From contig LVAQ01000006.1 in assembly GCA_001604105.1 (NCBI GenBank), forward strand, positions 310,001 to 374,000: a stretch of DNA of 64,000 bases, written 5' to 3'. Under the pieces are notes generated by a model. The model was not told the origin of the DNA. It saw only the letters and a program-made list of their open reading frames with translations, and made no database searches. Positions 45,522 to 54,564 of the stretch are shown in pieces; the first letter of the stretch is position 1, and each line of letters starts with the position of its first letter. The position numbers were made by a program, and so were the translations under genes. The DNA is from Clostridiales bacterium Firm_11 (GTDB lineage: Bacteria > Bacillota > Clostridia > Christensenellales > Aristaeellaceae).

Positions 45522-47152
45522 ATCGCATCACCCCCGATCGTTTGACGTAGTACGATAGCTTCATAGGGTTCCAACCTGCCCTGGTACGTCTGGATGCCCG
45601 TGTTGGCAATCAACACTTCGCCTGCCATGGGCGCGTTAACCGTAGCGGTGCTGAAGTTCAGCAGCGTTACAAAGCGCTCCTCCCCCAACGTGCGTGCAAA
45701 GGCCATCATGCGGTTGTCGGCCGCTATGGGCTCAAACGAACCATACCGCAGCGTTTCGCTGCCTGCGCGCAGGGCGATCATCCGTTTGTAGTAGCTCAGC
45801 ACGGAGCGGTTATCATCCGCTTGTTCGGCATAATTAAGATGCTTGTGATTGCGGTTGATGCCCAGCCACGGCACCCCGATTGTGAAGCCCGCGCCTTCTG
45901 CGCCCGTCCACTGCATCGGAGTGCGCGCATTGTCCCGCGAAGCCATGCGAATCCAGCGCCAGCGAAGCCATCGGGGAATATGCATCTTCTTCATGAGCGC
46001 ATCAACGTTTTTACTCTCCACATCATTCAGCTGCGCCATGCTGTGGTAGTCGAAATTGGTCATGCCAATCTCCTGCCCCTGGTACACAAACGGCGTGCCG
46101 CGAAGGGTGAACTGGAGTGTTGCCAGCAGCTTGGCGCTGCGTGTCAGGTATTGCCGATCATTCCCATAATGGGATACGATACGGGGCTGGTCATGGTTTT
46201 CCAGGTATAACGCGTTCCATGTCAACCCTTGCTGCCATTTGGTAAGCACCGCCAGCAGATTTTTCGCCTTGAATCGTTTGGGCAGGTAGCGCGCAATCCG
46301 GCGATCTACTTCCAAATGATCAAAGTAGAAAACCATATCCAGCTCCTTGCGCTCAGGTTCGCATAACAGGCGCGCCTCTTGCAGATCTACCATCACAGTT
46401 TCACCCACGGTGAAGCAATCGTAATGATCCAGCACATCGCGGCGCAGTTCACGAAGGATCGCGTGGTTCCCCTCCTGTGACTTGTAATGCTCCAGCCCCC
46501 TGATGGCAGGTCGCTTCTGGCCGTCATCCAGCGTGGTTTTATAGATTACGTTGATCACATCGCATCGAAAACCCGCCGCGCCCTTGTCAAGCCAAAAGCG
46601 CATGATTGCTTTGACTTCTTCCAGCACCTTTGGATTGTGGTAATTGAGATCCGGCTGTTTTTGGTCAAACAGGTGCAGGTAATACTCGCCGCTCGTTTCA
46701 TCCAGCGTCCACGTGCTTCCCATAAAAAAGCCTGTCCAATTGTTGGGAGGGCTCCCATCCGGCTTCGCAGAGCGCCAGATGTAGTAATCACGGTATGGGC
46801 TTTGCGGATCGCGACTCTGTTGAAACCAGGCGTGTTCATCGCTGGTATGGTTGATCACCAGATCCATAATGATTTTGATATCCCGCGTTTGTGCCTCCGC
46901 GAACAGCTGCTCCATATCCGCCATGGTGCCAAACTTCGGGTTAATGCTGTAATAATCGCTGATGTCATACCCATTATCCGCATCCGGCGAGCAATAGACG
47001 GGCGACAGCCAGATAATGCCCGCGCCCAGCGCCTTAATCTCATCCAGCCTGCTGATGATACCCGGGATATCGCCGATGCCATCCCCATTGGAATCTTGAA
47101 AGCTGCGGGGATAAATTTGATAAACAACACGCTCCTGCCACCATTGCCCCAT
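45518..47152 (-). CDS. GH13 alpha-glucosidase, oligo-1,6-glucosidase type
   Basis: The 544-residue protein is a GH13 subfamily-31-like enzyme. It opens with WWQERVVYQIYPRSFQDSNG and has DLVINHTSDEH, nucleophile Asp in GFRCDVIN (about 197), acid Glu in VGETVMV (about 249) and the transition-state Asp in ENHDQPR. The Val directly after the nucleophile is the feature linked to alpha-1,6 preference; alpha-1,4 enzymes usually have Thr. Substrates would be isomaltose-like sugars. It lies two bases after GH1. Confidence 0.94.
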   Translation of the reverse strand: MGQWWQERVVYQIYPRSFQDSNGDGIGDIPGIISRLDEIKALGAGIIWLSPVYCSPDADNGYDISDYYSINPKFGTMADMEQLFAEAQTRDIKIIMDLVINHTSDEHAWFQQSRDPQSPYRDYYIWRSAKPDGSPPNNWTGFFMGSTWTLDETSGEYYLHLFDQKQPDLNYHNPKVLEEVKAIMRFWLDKGAAGFRCDVINVIYKTTLDDGQKRPAIRGLEHYKSQEGNHAILRELRRDVLDHYDCFTVGETVMVDLQEARLLCEPERKELDMVFYFDHLEVDRRIARYLPKRFKAKNLLAVLTKWQQGLTWNALYLENHDQPRIVSHYGNDRQYLTRSAKLLATLQFTLRGTPFVYQGQEIGMTNFDYHSMAQLNDVESKNVDALMKKMHIPRWLRWRWIRMASRDNARTPMQWTGAEGAGFTIGVPWLGINRNHKHLNYAEQADDNRSVLSYYKRMIALRAGSETLRYGSFEPIAADNRMMAFARTLGEERFVTLLNFSTATVNAPMAGEVLIANTGIQTYQGRLEPYEAIVLRQTIGGDAI

Positions 47153-47154
47153 GA

Positions 47155-48459
47155 TCAGCCGTCCTCCTTTGCGTTGGTGCGATACTGCTGTGGCGCCACG
47201 TATTGGGTATACAGCGCATCGTTCACGCCGCCTTCGTTAATCACAGCCGCGATAAAACGCCCGCTCTGCTTCACCGTGCGTACCTGTGTCTCATAGTCTA
47301 CATGCACAACCCCAAAGCGCGCGCTCTCTCCCTCCAGCCACTCAAAATTATCAATGAAGCACCAGTGGTAGTAACGCTGAAAGGGCAAGGTACTCTCGCT
47401 GATTGCTTTGAGATGCTCGTAAAGGTAACGGCAACGGAATGCATCCGTATTGTCACAGGTTCCGTTTTCGGTGACATAAATGGGCAGGGGATGGATATGG
47501 TAAAGCGCCTGCGCACATTCCACGATGCCTTGCGGGTAGATTTCCCACCCAAGATCATTCACCGGCGCATTTCCCCGCACACCGTCGCCCAGGTTTTTCA
47601 CTGTTGAGCGTGTGTAGTAGTTCAGGGCGATGAAATCGCAATATAAGCCAGGCTTCATCCCGATCAGGTTACGGATGGGAAATCCGAACCTGCCTGTGCC
47701 CATCGTCTTGGACAACGCCCCCTGAAAAAAGCGCTCGCTCAGTTTTGCGTACAGGCGATGCAAAGGATTCCCGGGGTTTTGGGGCGCAAACGCACGCATG
47801 TGGTTAGCATAACTCACCCGTGTTTCCGTAATCCCCATTTCGGCTTGAAGCGCGTGGATGCGTTCATACGCCAGCATATGCGCGGCTGTAAGCACACTCA
47901 TCACACGTACGGTGCGGCCAAAGGACTTAACCCCCGGCGGCCAAAGCCCGGAATAGTATCCATTGACAGCATACACGTTTGGCTCGTTGATGGTGATATA
48001 CTCCGTAACGCGCGCGCCGAACGCCGTGACCATTCTTTCTACAAAGCGTAGAAAATGCGGTAAGTTCTCCACATTCTCAAAGGCGCCCAACTCCTCAAAC
48101 CACATGGGATTGGTAAAGTGATGCAACGTAACCAGCGGCTTAATGCCATAGGTAAGCAGCAGCTCCACTTCCGCAACGTAATGGGCAATGGCGTCCTCGT
48201 CAAACGTGCCCAGCCGCGGTTCAACCCGCGCCCATTCCACGCCAATGCGGGCGACTTGAAAACCCAGGTCACGCATCAGGGCATCATCCTCCTGCCAGCG
48301 CAGGTAATGCTCATTCGTCCGTGCCGGCGAGCTCCCGTCCGCAATATGCCCCTTGTGGTACCAATCCATCCAACTATGCTCCAGCGTACCGCCTTCGATC
48401 TGCGTTGCGGCGCTGGCAGTGCCAATCAAGAACCCTTCCTTCAAATCAAAACGGTTCAT
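47155..48459 (-). CDS. GH1 beta-glucosidase family glycosidase
   Basis: The start at 48459 (MNRFDLKEG) is six bases after AGGAGG; the adjacent ATG is too close. The 434-residue protein has the GH1 N-terminal FLIGTASAATQIEGG, acid/base Glu in TINEPNV (about 160), nucleophile Glu in YVTENGT (about 330) and the WCFIDNFEW aglycone-site motif. It cleaves beta-glucosides or related beta-glycosides; no 6-phospho-specific residues could be judged by eye. It is the first gene of the operon. Confidence 0.94.
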   Translation of the reverse strand: MNRFDLKEGFLIGTASAATQIEGGTLEHSWMDWYHKGHIADGSSPARTNEHYLRWQEDDALMRDLGFQVARIGVEWARVEPRLGTFDEDAIAHYVAEVELLLTYGIKPLVTLHHFTNPMWFEELGAFENVENLPHFLRFVERMVTAFGARVTEYITINEPNVYAVNGYYSGLWPPGVKSFGRTVRVMSVLTAAHMLAYERIHALQAEMGITETRVSYANHMRAFAPQNPGNPLHRLYAKLSERFFQGALSKTMGTGRFGFPIRNLIGMKPGLYCDFIALNYYTRSTVKNLGDGVRGNAPVNDLGWEIYPQGIVECAQALYHIHPLPIYVTENGTCDNTDAFRCRYLYEHLKAISESTLPFQRYYHWCFIDNFEWLEGESARFGVVHVDYETQVRTVKQSGRFIAAVINEGGVNDALYTQYVAPQQYRTNAKEDG

Positions 48460-48510
48460 CATATGCCTCCTGATCAATGCTTTCAGGAAATACGGGTGTC
48501 TGTTGATGCA

Positions 48511-48532
48511 TAACGTTACTGCGATTATAACA
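48511..48532 (-). promoter_or_regulatory. Promoter and candidate operator of the glycoside operon
   Basis: On the minus strand TGTTATAAT (48524-48532) is an extended -10 without a good -35 (a TTGACC lies too far upstream). The perfect palindrome TAACGTTA (48511-48518), centred on CG, falls on the predicted start point near 48517. This is typical of a LacI-type operator. No regulator for this operon lies in the window. The remaining interval to 48788 shows no gene. Confidence 0.6.
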
Positions 48533-48788
48533 CAGGTCTCAGCAGGTTTGGAATGGTCAACAGGATTTCTTGTTTGCAAACGACAAGGCATTCGCCAAGC
48601 AAACAGCGCCTTCCGTTCACCTAACCGTCAATACAGTTGCCTTGTGCACCGCGTGTTGCAAGCCGCTGTTCAGAGCATACTTCACCCAGTATCCATTGTT
48701 AAGCACAGCACGGGCATATGGTTCGATGTAAGTTTTTATTTATAAGGCCATCCGGTGCGCATGATGACTGCTATGTCGCAGCAGCCTG

Positions 48789-49304
48789 TTATTGGCTTTG
48801 CTTTGCTTCATAGGTTGCCAGCATCTCTATAATTCTATCCGCCACAACATTCTTATACCCCTTGCAGGAAACGCGGATATCCGCAAAGCGTTCATACAGC
48901 GGCCTGCGTTGCGCATCAAGCACAGCCAGCGATGTTCCTTTCGGCGCCGCAATACCACGATCTCCACTCCTTGCAACGCGCCTTTCCAGCTCTTCCATCG
49001 GGGTATCCAGCCACACCACAACGCCCAGTTTTTTTAGGTTTCGCATGGCAGCATCGCTATACACCATGCTGCCCCCCGTGGCAACGACACATCGGTCGCA
49101 AACAAGCTGCTTGCCTTCCGCTTCTTCCCATTGCAAAAAGGTTTCCAAACCCTCATCTGCAATTATCTGCGGCAGGCTGCGTTTATGTTTTTCTTTCAGC
49201 AGCGTATCTGTATCGATCAGGCGAAAGCCCAGCTTCTTTGCAAGCACATAACCAATGGTGCTTTTTCCAGTACCGGGCATGCCTATCAGCACAAGGTTTC
49301 GCAT
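48789..49304 (-). CDS. aroK: Shikimate kinase
   Basis: The 171-residue protein has the P-loop GMPGTGKSTIG (about 8-18), shikimate-binding DTD (IDTDTLLKEKHKRS, about 32-36), RxxE-like EGLETFLQWEEAEG, the GG pair of ATGGSMVYS, and LID arginines near 116-135. It phosphorylates shikimate in chorismate synthesis. It stands alone here rather than in an aro cluster. GGAGA lies eight bases before the ATG. Confidence 0.95.
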   Translation of the reverse strand: MRNLVLIGMPGTGKSTIGYVLAKKLGFRLIDTDTLLKEKHKRSLPQIIADEGLETFLQWEEAEGKQLVCDRCVVATGGSMVYSDAAMRNLKKLGVVVWLDTPMEELERRVARSGDRGIAAPKGTSLAVLDAQRRPLYERFADIRVSCKGYKNVVADRIIEMLATYEAKQSQ

Positions 49305-49415
49305 GTTTGATCTCCTCGCATTCCGTTTATCATCGCAAGCGCAAGTTCTTTATCCACTGATGCGAATACCCAGCGGGCTTCCAGCAGCCTAGAAAGATGA
49401 CACACGCCGTGTTTC

Positions 49416-49444
49416 ATTCTACCACGTTCTGCTGTTCGTCTCAA
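49416..49444 (-). promoter_or_regulatory. Promoter for aroK
   Basis: Minus-strand TTGAGA (49439-49444), 17 bases, TAGAAT (49416-49421) preceded by TGG. Initiation near 49409 gives a leader of about 105 bases. The rest of 49305-49750 contains only the terminator below. Confidence 0.6.
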
Positions 49445-49620
49445 CGAACGCCCACAGGTTTGCCATGTTTGCAACACTTGATCGCGATGTCCTTTTCGCC
49501 GACGGAGCCTGTGCGATGCATGAACACCGACGCATCTTACCATGCCTTCCCATGCGAACGATCATCATGAACGGCTCCACCACGCGTTGTAAAACAATAT
49601 CGCACAATGCCCTGAAATGC

Positions 49621-49656
49621 AAAAAACAGATCCGCATTGCAAACACAGACCTGTTT
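49621..49656 (-). terminator. Terminator of the L,D-transpeptidase gene
   Basis: On the minus strand AAACAGGTC and GATCTGTTT pair (one G-U) around a 15-base loop, ending in T6. It lies 95 bases downstream of the transpeptidase stop. Confidence 0.6.
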
Positions 49657-49750
49657 AGGTACGGTTTGGTTCCCATGAGCTACGCAGCGCTTACGGTGCG
49701 GCCTGGTTTGCAATCTGCCCACAAAAAGTACAGGCTGTGCATGCACTTGT

Positions 49751-50974
49751 TTATTCAGGGCGATGCAGGGCGTTAATTGCTTCGATTTCGCTCTCCCTGC
49801 GCACAGGCGCGCAGTAAGGGCATGGGGTAAGGGATTTGTGCTCGCTATCCTCCAGTTGGGCATAGGTGAACTGTGTCATGGGCAAGAACTCGTCCCGCAC
49901 GCCGTAGCAGCTGGGCGCGCTATGGTAGTTCTGCCCGCCATTTGCGTTATAGTAAAGCGGCGTATCTGCATCCGGCAGGGGTATCTGACGCCCCATTACA
50001 TCTTCCCAAATCACAAACTTGACGGGGTTTTGCGCAATGCCTTTGTAAAGCTCGTTCCAAATCCAGCGCATGTTAATCCCATCCGGGTTGCGAAGTCGTT
50101 GCACGCGGATGCAGCCATGGCTGGCACGTTCACCAAGCTTGGGCTCTGTGTATTTGTAGTTTGCCCCGCCATCCGCATTGAGCACATGCGGAACCTCGTG
50201 AATCAAATCGCCGAAATTAAAGCGGAACGCATAATTGCTCAGCATATTATCCGATCTGAACTGACCCACCGCGCTGACAAGCAAAAACTCACCGGAACGC
50301 GTCTCATTGTAGGGCTGCCGTTCATTAGGCAATCCCGTGGATATCAGCAGTTCGGCAAAGAGCTTGCCTTCCTTGAAAATGTAAAGCCGCTGCGTCAGTT
50401 TGTCAACAACCATGCCGTACTGGCGATTGCCCACCTCTCTGGTCTTCAACAGGCTGGTTTTGATGTATCCCTGGGTAAGCTGATTCCACGCCTTCACCTT
50501 ACTATCGTGAAAGGAGGATGAGTATACCTCCACCAGAGACCAACCGTTATCCAGCGTTTCCAGCACATGAACACCTTGGCTGGTGCCTGTTACATCCGCA
50601 ACCGCTTCGGAATCATCGGACGGCTCGCGGCGCAGTTGCACTTGAAGCTTCTGGTCGATATCAACCACGGTAATGGGCGCCATCAGCATGGCCCACACAG
50701 CGGCTTCATCCCGGATATCCATCGGCGTGACCCAATAGCTGTTCTCCTGCCCTGCCAGCCCGACACCCAGCGCAGATGGCGTAATGGATTGCGCGGCCGC
50801 GGCATTGTAAGCCGAATCCTGCATCGTTTCATCGTCATATGCATGGGTTGTTTCCGGCGTGACCTCCACCACATCGCCAGAAGGCGAAATGATCGATACC
50901 GTCACCTCCGCAGTAGCGCCCATCAGCATAACGCTAACCATAACAATCAGCAGCAAAAAGATGATCGTTTTCAA
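49751..50974 (-). CDS. L,D-transpeptidase (YkuD) with C-terminal three-cysteine domain
   Basis: AAGGAGG touches the first ATG (50980), so the TTG two codons on (50974), six bases from the site, is the better start. The 407-residue protein has a signal peptide or anchor (KTIIFLLLIVMVSVMLMG), an SH3-like region (about 105-170), and a YkuD catalytic domain with Cys in ASHGCIRV (about 287) and the upstream His in the VPHVLN region. Residues 340-391 form a compact domain with LYYNANGGxxYHxxPxC, FLPM and PCPYC, shared with the protein at 660-2411. L,D-transpeptidases make 3-3 cross-links in peptidoglycan. Confidence 0.92.
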   Translation of the reverse strand: MKTIIFLLLIVMVSVMLMGATAEVTVSIISPSGDVVEVTPETTHAYDDETMQDSAYNAAAAQSITPSALGVGLAGQENSYWVTPMDIRDEAAVWAMLMAPITVVDIDQKLQVQLRREPSDDSEAVADVTGTSQGVHVLETLDNGWSLVEVYSSSFHDSKVKAWNQLTQGYIKTSLLKTREVGNRQYGMVVDKLTQRLYIFKEGKLFAELLISTGLPNERQPYNETRSGEFLLVSAVGQFRSDNMLSNYAFRFNFGDLIHEVPHVLNADGGANYKYTEPKLGERASHGCIRVQRLRNPDGINMRWIWNELYKGIAQNPVKFVIWEDVMGRQIPLPDADTPLYYNANGGQNYHSAPSCYGVRDEFLPMTQFTYAQLEDSEHKSLTPCPYCAPVRRESEIEAINALHRPE

Positions 50975-51166
50975 GGTCATCCTCCTTATCCCTTGTTTCA
51001 GCGCTATTCAAGTTAGACAAAGTAGCGCTTTGGCAAGCGGCTGGGCGTAATCCTCGCCTGTGGTGATCCACAACGCGGGCATGCCACCCAATAAAAAATC
51101 AATCCGGCGTTAAGCAATGAGCGCGTCATGCGTTCCATCGCCAAACCCTGACGTTTTCTATATACC

Positions 51167-51196
51167 ATTATACAGGGATGGCTAAACCATTGTAAA
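51167..51196 (-). promoter_or_regulatory. Promoter for the L,D-transpeptidase gene
   Basis: Minus-strand TTTACA (51191-51196), 18 bases, TATAAT (51167-51172). It leaves a ~180-base leader before the gene; I see no named structure there. The rest of the 50975-51372 gap is featureless. Confidence 0.65.
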
Positions 51197-51372
51197 CGAA
51201 ACGAACAGCATTTTTACATGTTCGCACTTTTATTCGCATGATTGACTGTCGCATTCCACATGCAGGCAGCACAGGCCAGTTGGGATTCAACGCTTCCGCA
51301 CGTTACTTCCCAGTCTTTGGCAACATGTTATATGCTTAATGGTTTATAGAAACCTATGGTTATAAGCACCCA

Positions 51373-52587
51373 TCAAGCGGTCAAGTCTGCCAAACCGTAA
51401 TGCCTGCGGATGATCGATACAATTTCGTCCTGTTCCTCCGGCTTCAGCTCCGGAAACACAGGCAAGCAGACTGATCGCGCGCAGGCGGCCTCCGCAACGG
51501 GCAAATCATCCTTCCGATAACCTAGGTACTGAAAGGCTTTCTGTAAATGCAGCGGCACAGGGTAAAAGGCGCCCGTTCCGATTCCCGCCGCGTTCAAATC
51601 GGCTGTAAGCGCGTCCTTATCTGGCGCAAGAACGCAATATTGGTGCCAGCACTGGCTGGTGTCAGGCAAGTGAAGCGGTGGCAAGCAAAGCGGCGTATCC
51701 GCAAGCGCCTGCGTATAACGCGCGGCAATGGCGCCGCGTTTTTGGGTGAGTTTTTCCAAATGACGAAGCTTAACACGCAAAACCGCCGCCTGTATGCTAT
51801 CCAGTCGGGAATTATCGCCAATCAGGTAGTTGTAATACTTGCATGGATCATACAAGCCGTCCCCCAGACCAAGGGCGTTGAGTTCCTCGCCATCCGTCGT
51901 ATGCCCCAGCAAGCGTGCTGCGTGTGCCCCATTCCGGCCGGAACCATGTGCCTTGAGCGCGCGGCAAACGGTTGCAATGTCGTCTCGATCCGTGCAGATC
52001 ATGCCGCCATCGCCGAACGCCGCAAGGTTTTTTGTGGGATAGAAGGAGAAGCACCCCGCATCCCCGAGTGTCCCCGCCTTTTTACCGCAAACGTCAGCGC
52101 CAATGGCCTGACAGGCATCTTCCAGCACAAACAGTTTATACTGCCTTGCGATTGTGTTAATCGAAGCCATATCCGCTGGTACGCCAAAAATATGCACAGG
52201 CATAATCCCCCGCGTACGTGTTGTTATGGCCGCTTCCAGCCGCGCAGGATCCAAATTGAGCGTTACCGGATCGATATCCACAAATACCGGCACCCCGCCC
52301 ACCGCCGCAATGGCCTCCGCAGAAGCAAAGAACGTAAAAGGCGTTGTGATCACTTCATCACCCGCGTGAACACCCAATGCTTTCAAAGCGATTTTGAGCG
52401 CATCGGTACCGTTTCCGCAGGTGATCGCATGCTTAACCTTCAGGTATGCCGCAAGCTCGGTTTCCAGCGCCTTCACATCGTCCCCTTCAATAAAGGTACA
52501 GGCGCGCATGCTCGCAAGCACCGCCTGCTCAAGCTCTGCCTGCAACAAACCATATTGCCGCTTCAGGTTGAAGAACGGTATCTTCAT
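51373..52587 (-). CDS. DegT/DnrJ/EryC1/StrS-family aminotransferase
   Basis: The 404-residue protein (ATG at 52587) has the fold-type I PLP family features: FIEGDDVKALETELAAYL near the start, CGNGTDALKIAL, DACQAIGADVCG, PLP-binding Lys in SFYPTKNLAAFGDGG (about 190), and NSRLDSIQAAVL. These enzymes aminate keto-sugars, often for surface polysaccharide or glycoprotein sugars. It is a lone gene with its own promoter, but two GT-C-like membrane proteins lie divergently next to it, so a cell-surface glycan role is plausible. Confidence 0.93.
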   Translation of the reverse strand: MKIPFFNLKRQYGLLQAELEQAVLASMRACTFIEGDDVKALETELAAYLKVKHAITCGNGTDALKIALKALGVHAGDEVITTPFTFFASAEAIAAVGGVPVFVDIDPVTLNLDPARLEAAITTRTRGIMPVHIFGVPADMASINTIARQYKLFVLEDACQAIGADVCGKKAGTLGDAGCFSFYPTKNLAAFGDGGMICTDRDDIATVCRALKAHGSGRNGAHAARLLGHTTDGEELNALGLGDGLYDPCKYYNYLIGDNSRLDSIQAAVLRVKLRHLEKLTQKRGAIAARYTQALADTPLCLPPLHLPDTSQCWHQYCVLAPDKDALTADLNAAGIGTGAFYPVPLHLQKAFQYLGYRKDDLPVAEAACARSVCLPVFPELKPEEQDEIVSIIRRHYGLADLTA

Positions 52588-52619
52588 CAACTCATATCCT
52601 CTGCGTTCATTTCGCTGCG

Positions 52620-52648
52620 ATTATAGCATACGCCTTTGGGTGTGTCAA
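52620..52648 (-). promoter_or_regulatory. Consensus promoter for the DegT aminotransferase
   Basis: Minus-strand TTGACA (52643-52648), exactly 17 bases, TATAAT (52620-52625). The leader is about 26 bases. Confidence 0.8.
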
Positions 52649-52725
52649 ACCAACCCAAGCCCAAACGCCTTGCATTGCTTGCGTTTATCACGTACCCATC
52701 CAAGGCAGGGAAACGCTTCGGCTGT

Positions 52726-52753
52726 TTGACATTTCTGGCAGCATCCGTATAAT
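52726..52753 (+). promoter_or_regulatory. Promoter for the first GT-C-like gene
   Basis: TTGACA (52726-52731), 16 bases, TATAAT (52748-52753). It drives a ~170-base leader before the ATG at 52929. A seven-codon reading frame (ATG at 52752) with no function I can assign occurs at its start. Confidence 0.7.
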
Positions 52754-52928
52754 GAAGGAGATTTCATCCTTATAAACAGACTTCTGCCAAGACGCGAAGC
52801 AAACGTTCCATGGCATGCTTCCCGGCGCTTGCCTTCATACCGCGGCAACCGGGACACTTGCAGCATTCATAATCCTGCCATAGGCTGATATCACCCAAAC
52901 CGTTAAATGCTTATAGGAGGCATTGCAG

Positions 52929-54419
52929 ATGATAAGCATCCCGAGAAGATCTGTTCGATTGATGCTGTTCGCTTTGTTTGCCCTTTCCTGCGTGACTGTG
53001 GTTTTTCTGGCCGTCACGTACCTTGGCTGGCACCTGAAGGATCAACGCATTCAACTGCTGATGCTGTGGAGCATCCTTGTTGGGGTGGTGCTGCTTTGGT
53101 CACAGCGCCGCCGTTTTGCGCATATGCCGTTTGCCATCGCCGCCATACTGTTTGCGGGGCTTGTCATGCGTTTTGGGTACGCTTTATACACCCCTGCCAC
53201 GCTGCGCTTTCATGATCTCGCACCCATCGATGTGAACGCGACGGGGCATGCCGGGTATGTGCTACATTTATACCTCTATGGCGCACTGCCAACAAGCAAC
53301 GCGTTTCAATATGCAACACCCCCGCTGTATTATATGCTCTCCGCCTTTTTCATGCGAATATACGCGCTAGGCAGCGGGCTTAGCAACACGGTCGAGCTTT
53401 TTGAGGCGGCTCGGCTGCCTTCGTTGTTTGCATCCTGCGGCGCGCTGCTGCTGGCGTGGCAAATCGGCAAGGAAGTGAAATTGTCCCGTTCGGGCATGAT
53501 CGTTTTATTGACGCTTTGCGCGTTTTTACCCAACCATTACCTGCTGGCAGGGCGTGCCAATCCTGACGGATTAGCTGTGTTCTTCGTTTTTCTAGTCACG
53601 CTTTATGCGCTGCGGTGGCAACGAACCCCCTCCACGGGCAACACCATCATGCTGGCGCTGGGTTTTGGGTTTGGCATGATGACCAAGATGACCGTTGCCG
53701 TGATGGCGCTACCCGTTGGTATCATGATGGTGATCATGATTTGGCGGCGCTGTGTGCGTCATGGAGAGTGGCAGTTCCTGAAACAAATCGGTCTTTTTAC
53801 GCTCATCGCCTTTCCGCTCGGGCTATGGTTTCCCCTGCGCAACGCCATGCTTTATGGCCAGCCGCTGGGCTTTGTCTACGATATGGGTATAGATCATCCA
53901 CAGTATATTGGAGATGTACCCCTATGGCAACGCTTTGGTTTGCCCAGCTTGCGCGCGCTGGTAACGCCGCTGTACGTGGATTGGCAGTCCAGTGCCAACG
54001 CACTCATCTACACGTTGAAATCCTCACTGTTTGGTGAATTCAGTTATGAGATCGATCCCATGATCCCCTACCTGCTGTTGCTTGCCAACACCTTTCTGGT
54101 GCTGCTTTCGCTGGCGGCAACCGGCGCTGTCACCTGGAAAGCGCTGCGTGAGCGCAGCGGAAACTGGCTGCTGCTGTGCGGGATATGGCTGGCCATACTG
54201 GTTTCCTATTTACTGTTTAACCTGCGATACCCCTTTCATTGCTCCATGGACTACCGCTATATGGTAGGCACATCTCTGATTGGCGCGTTGATGCTTGCCA
54301 AGGCTGAGTCGATGCTAGGCGATGGTACCCTGCTGCGGAAAGTGTTGGTTTCAAGCGCAGGATTCGCGCTCACGGCCTTTGCCGCCGCATCCATTGCGAT
54401 GTATACCCACATCGTGTAA
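52929..54419 (+). CDS. GT-C/PMT-like polytopic membrane protein
   Basis: The start at 52929 (MISIPRRS) follows AGGAGG by eight bases. The 496-residue protein has about ten to twelve membrane segments. An early extracytoplasmic loop carries an acidic residue (FHDLAPIDVNATGHAGY, about 90-106), and YATPPLYYMLSAFFMRIY and GRANPDGLAVFFVF follow, the layout of ArnT/PMT-type GT-C glycosyltransferases that use lipid-linked sugars. The exact donor and acceptor are unknown. Confidence 0.8.
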   Translation: MISIPRRSVRLMLFALFALSCVTVVFLAVTYLGWHLKDQRIQLLMLWSILVGVVLLWSQRRRFAHMPFAIAAILFAGLVMRFGYALYTPATLRFHDLAPIDVNATGHAGYVLHLYLYGALPTSNAFQYATPPLYYMLSAFFMRIYALGSGLSNTVELFEAARLPSLFASCGALLLAWQIGKEVKLSRSGMIVLLTLCAFLPNHYLLAGRANPDGLAVFFVFLVTLYALRWQRTPSTGNTIMLALGFGFGMMTKMTVAVMALPVGIMMVIMIWRRCVRHGEWQFLKQIGLFTLIAFPLGLWFPLRNAMLYGQPLGFVYDMGIDHPQYIGDVPLWQRFGLPSLRALVTPLYVDWQSSANALIYTLKSSLFGEFSYEIDPMIPYLLLLANTFLVLLSLAATGAVTWKALRERSGNWLLLCGIWLAILVSYLLFNLRYPFHCSMDYRYMVGTSLIGALMLAKAESMLGDGTLLRKVLVSSAGFALTAFAAASIAMYTHIV

Positions 54420-54564
54420 ACTGCTTTGTTGAATGCCGTCTCCTGTCCTTGTCCATGACGGTGTGAAACAACAGGATGGCCAAACACCCCCTTTCAGACC
54501 ATCGCAAACATGACACCCTGTACACCAATTGCACTACGCCCCTCCCCCCGAAAGGAAGCTGCCG

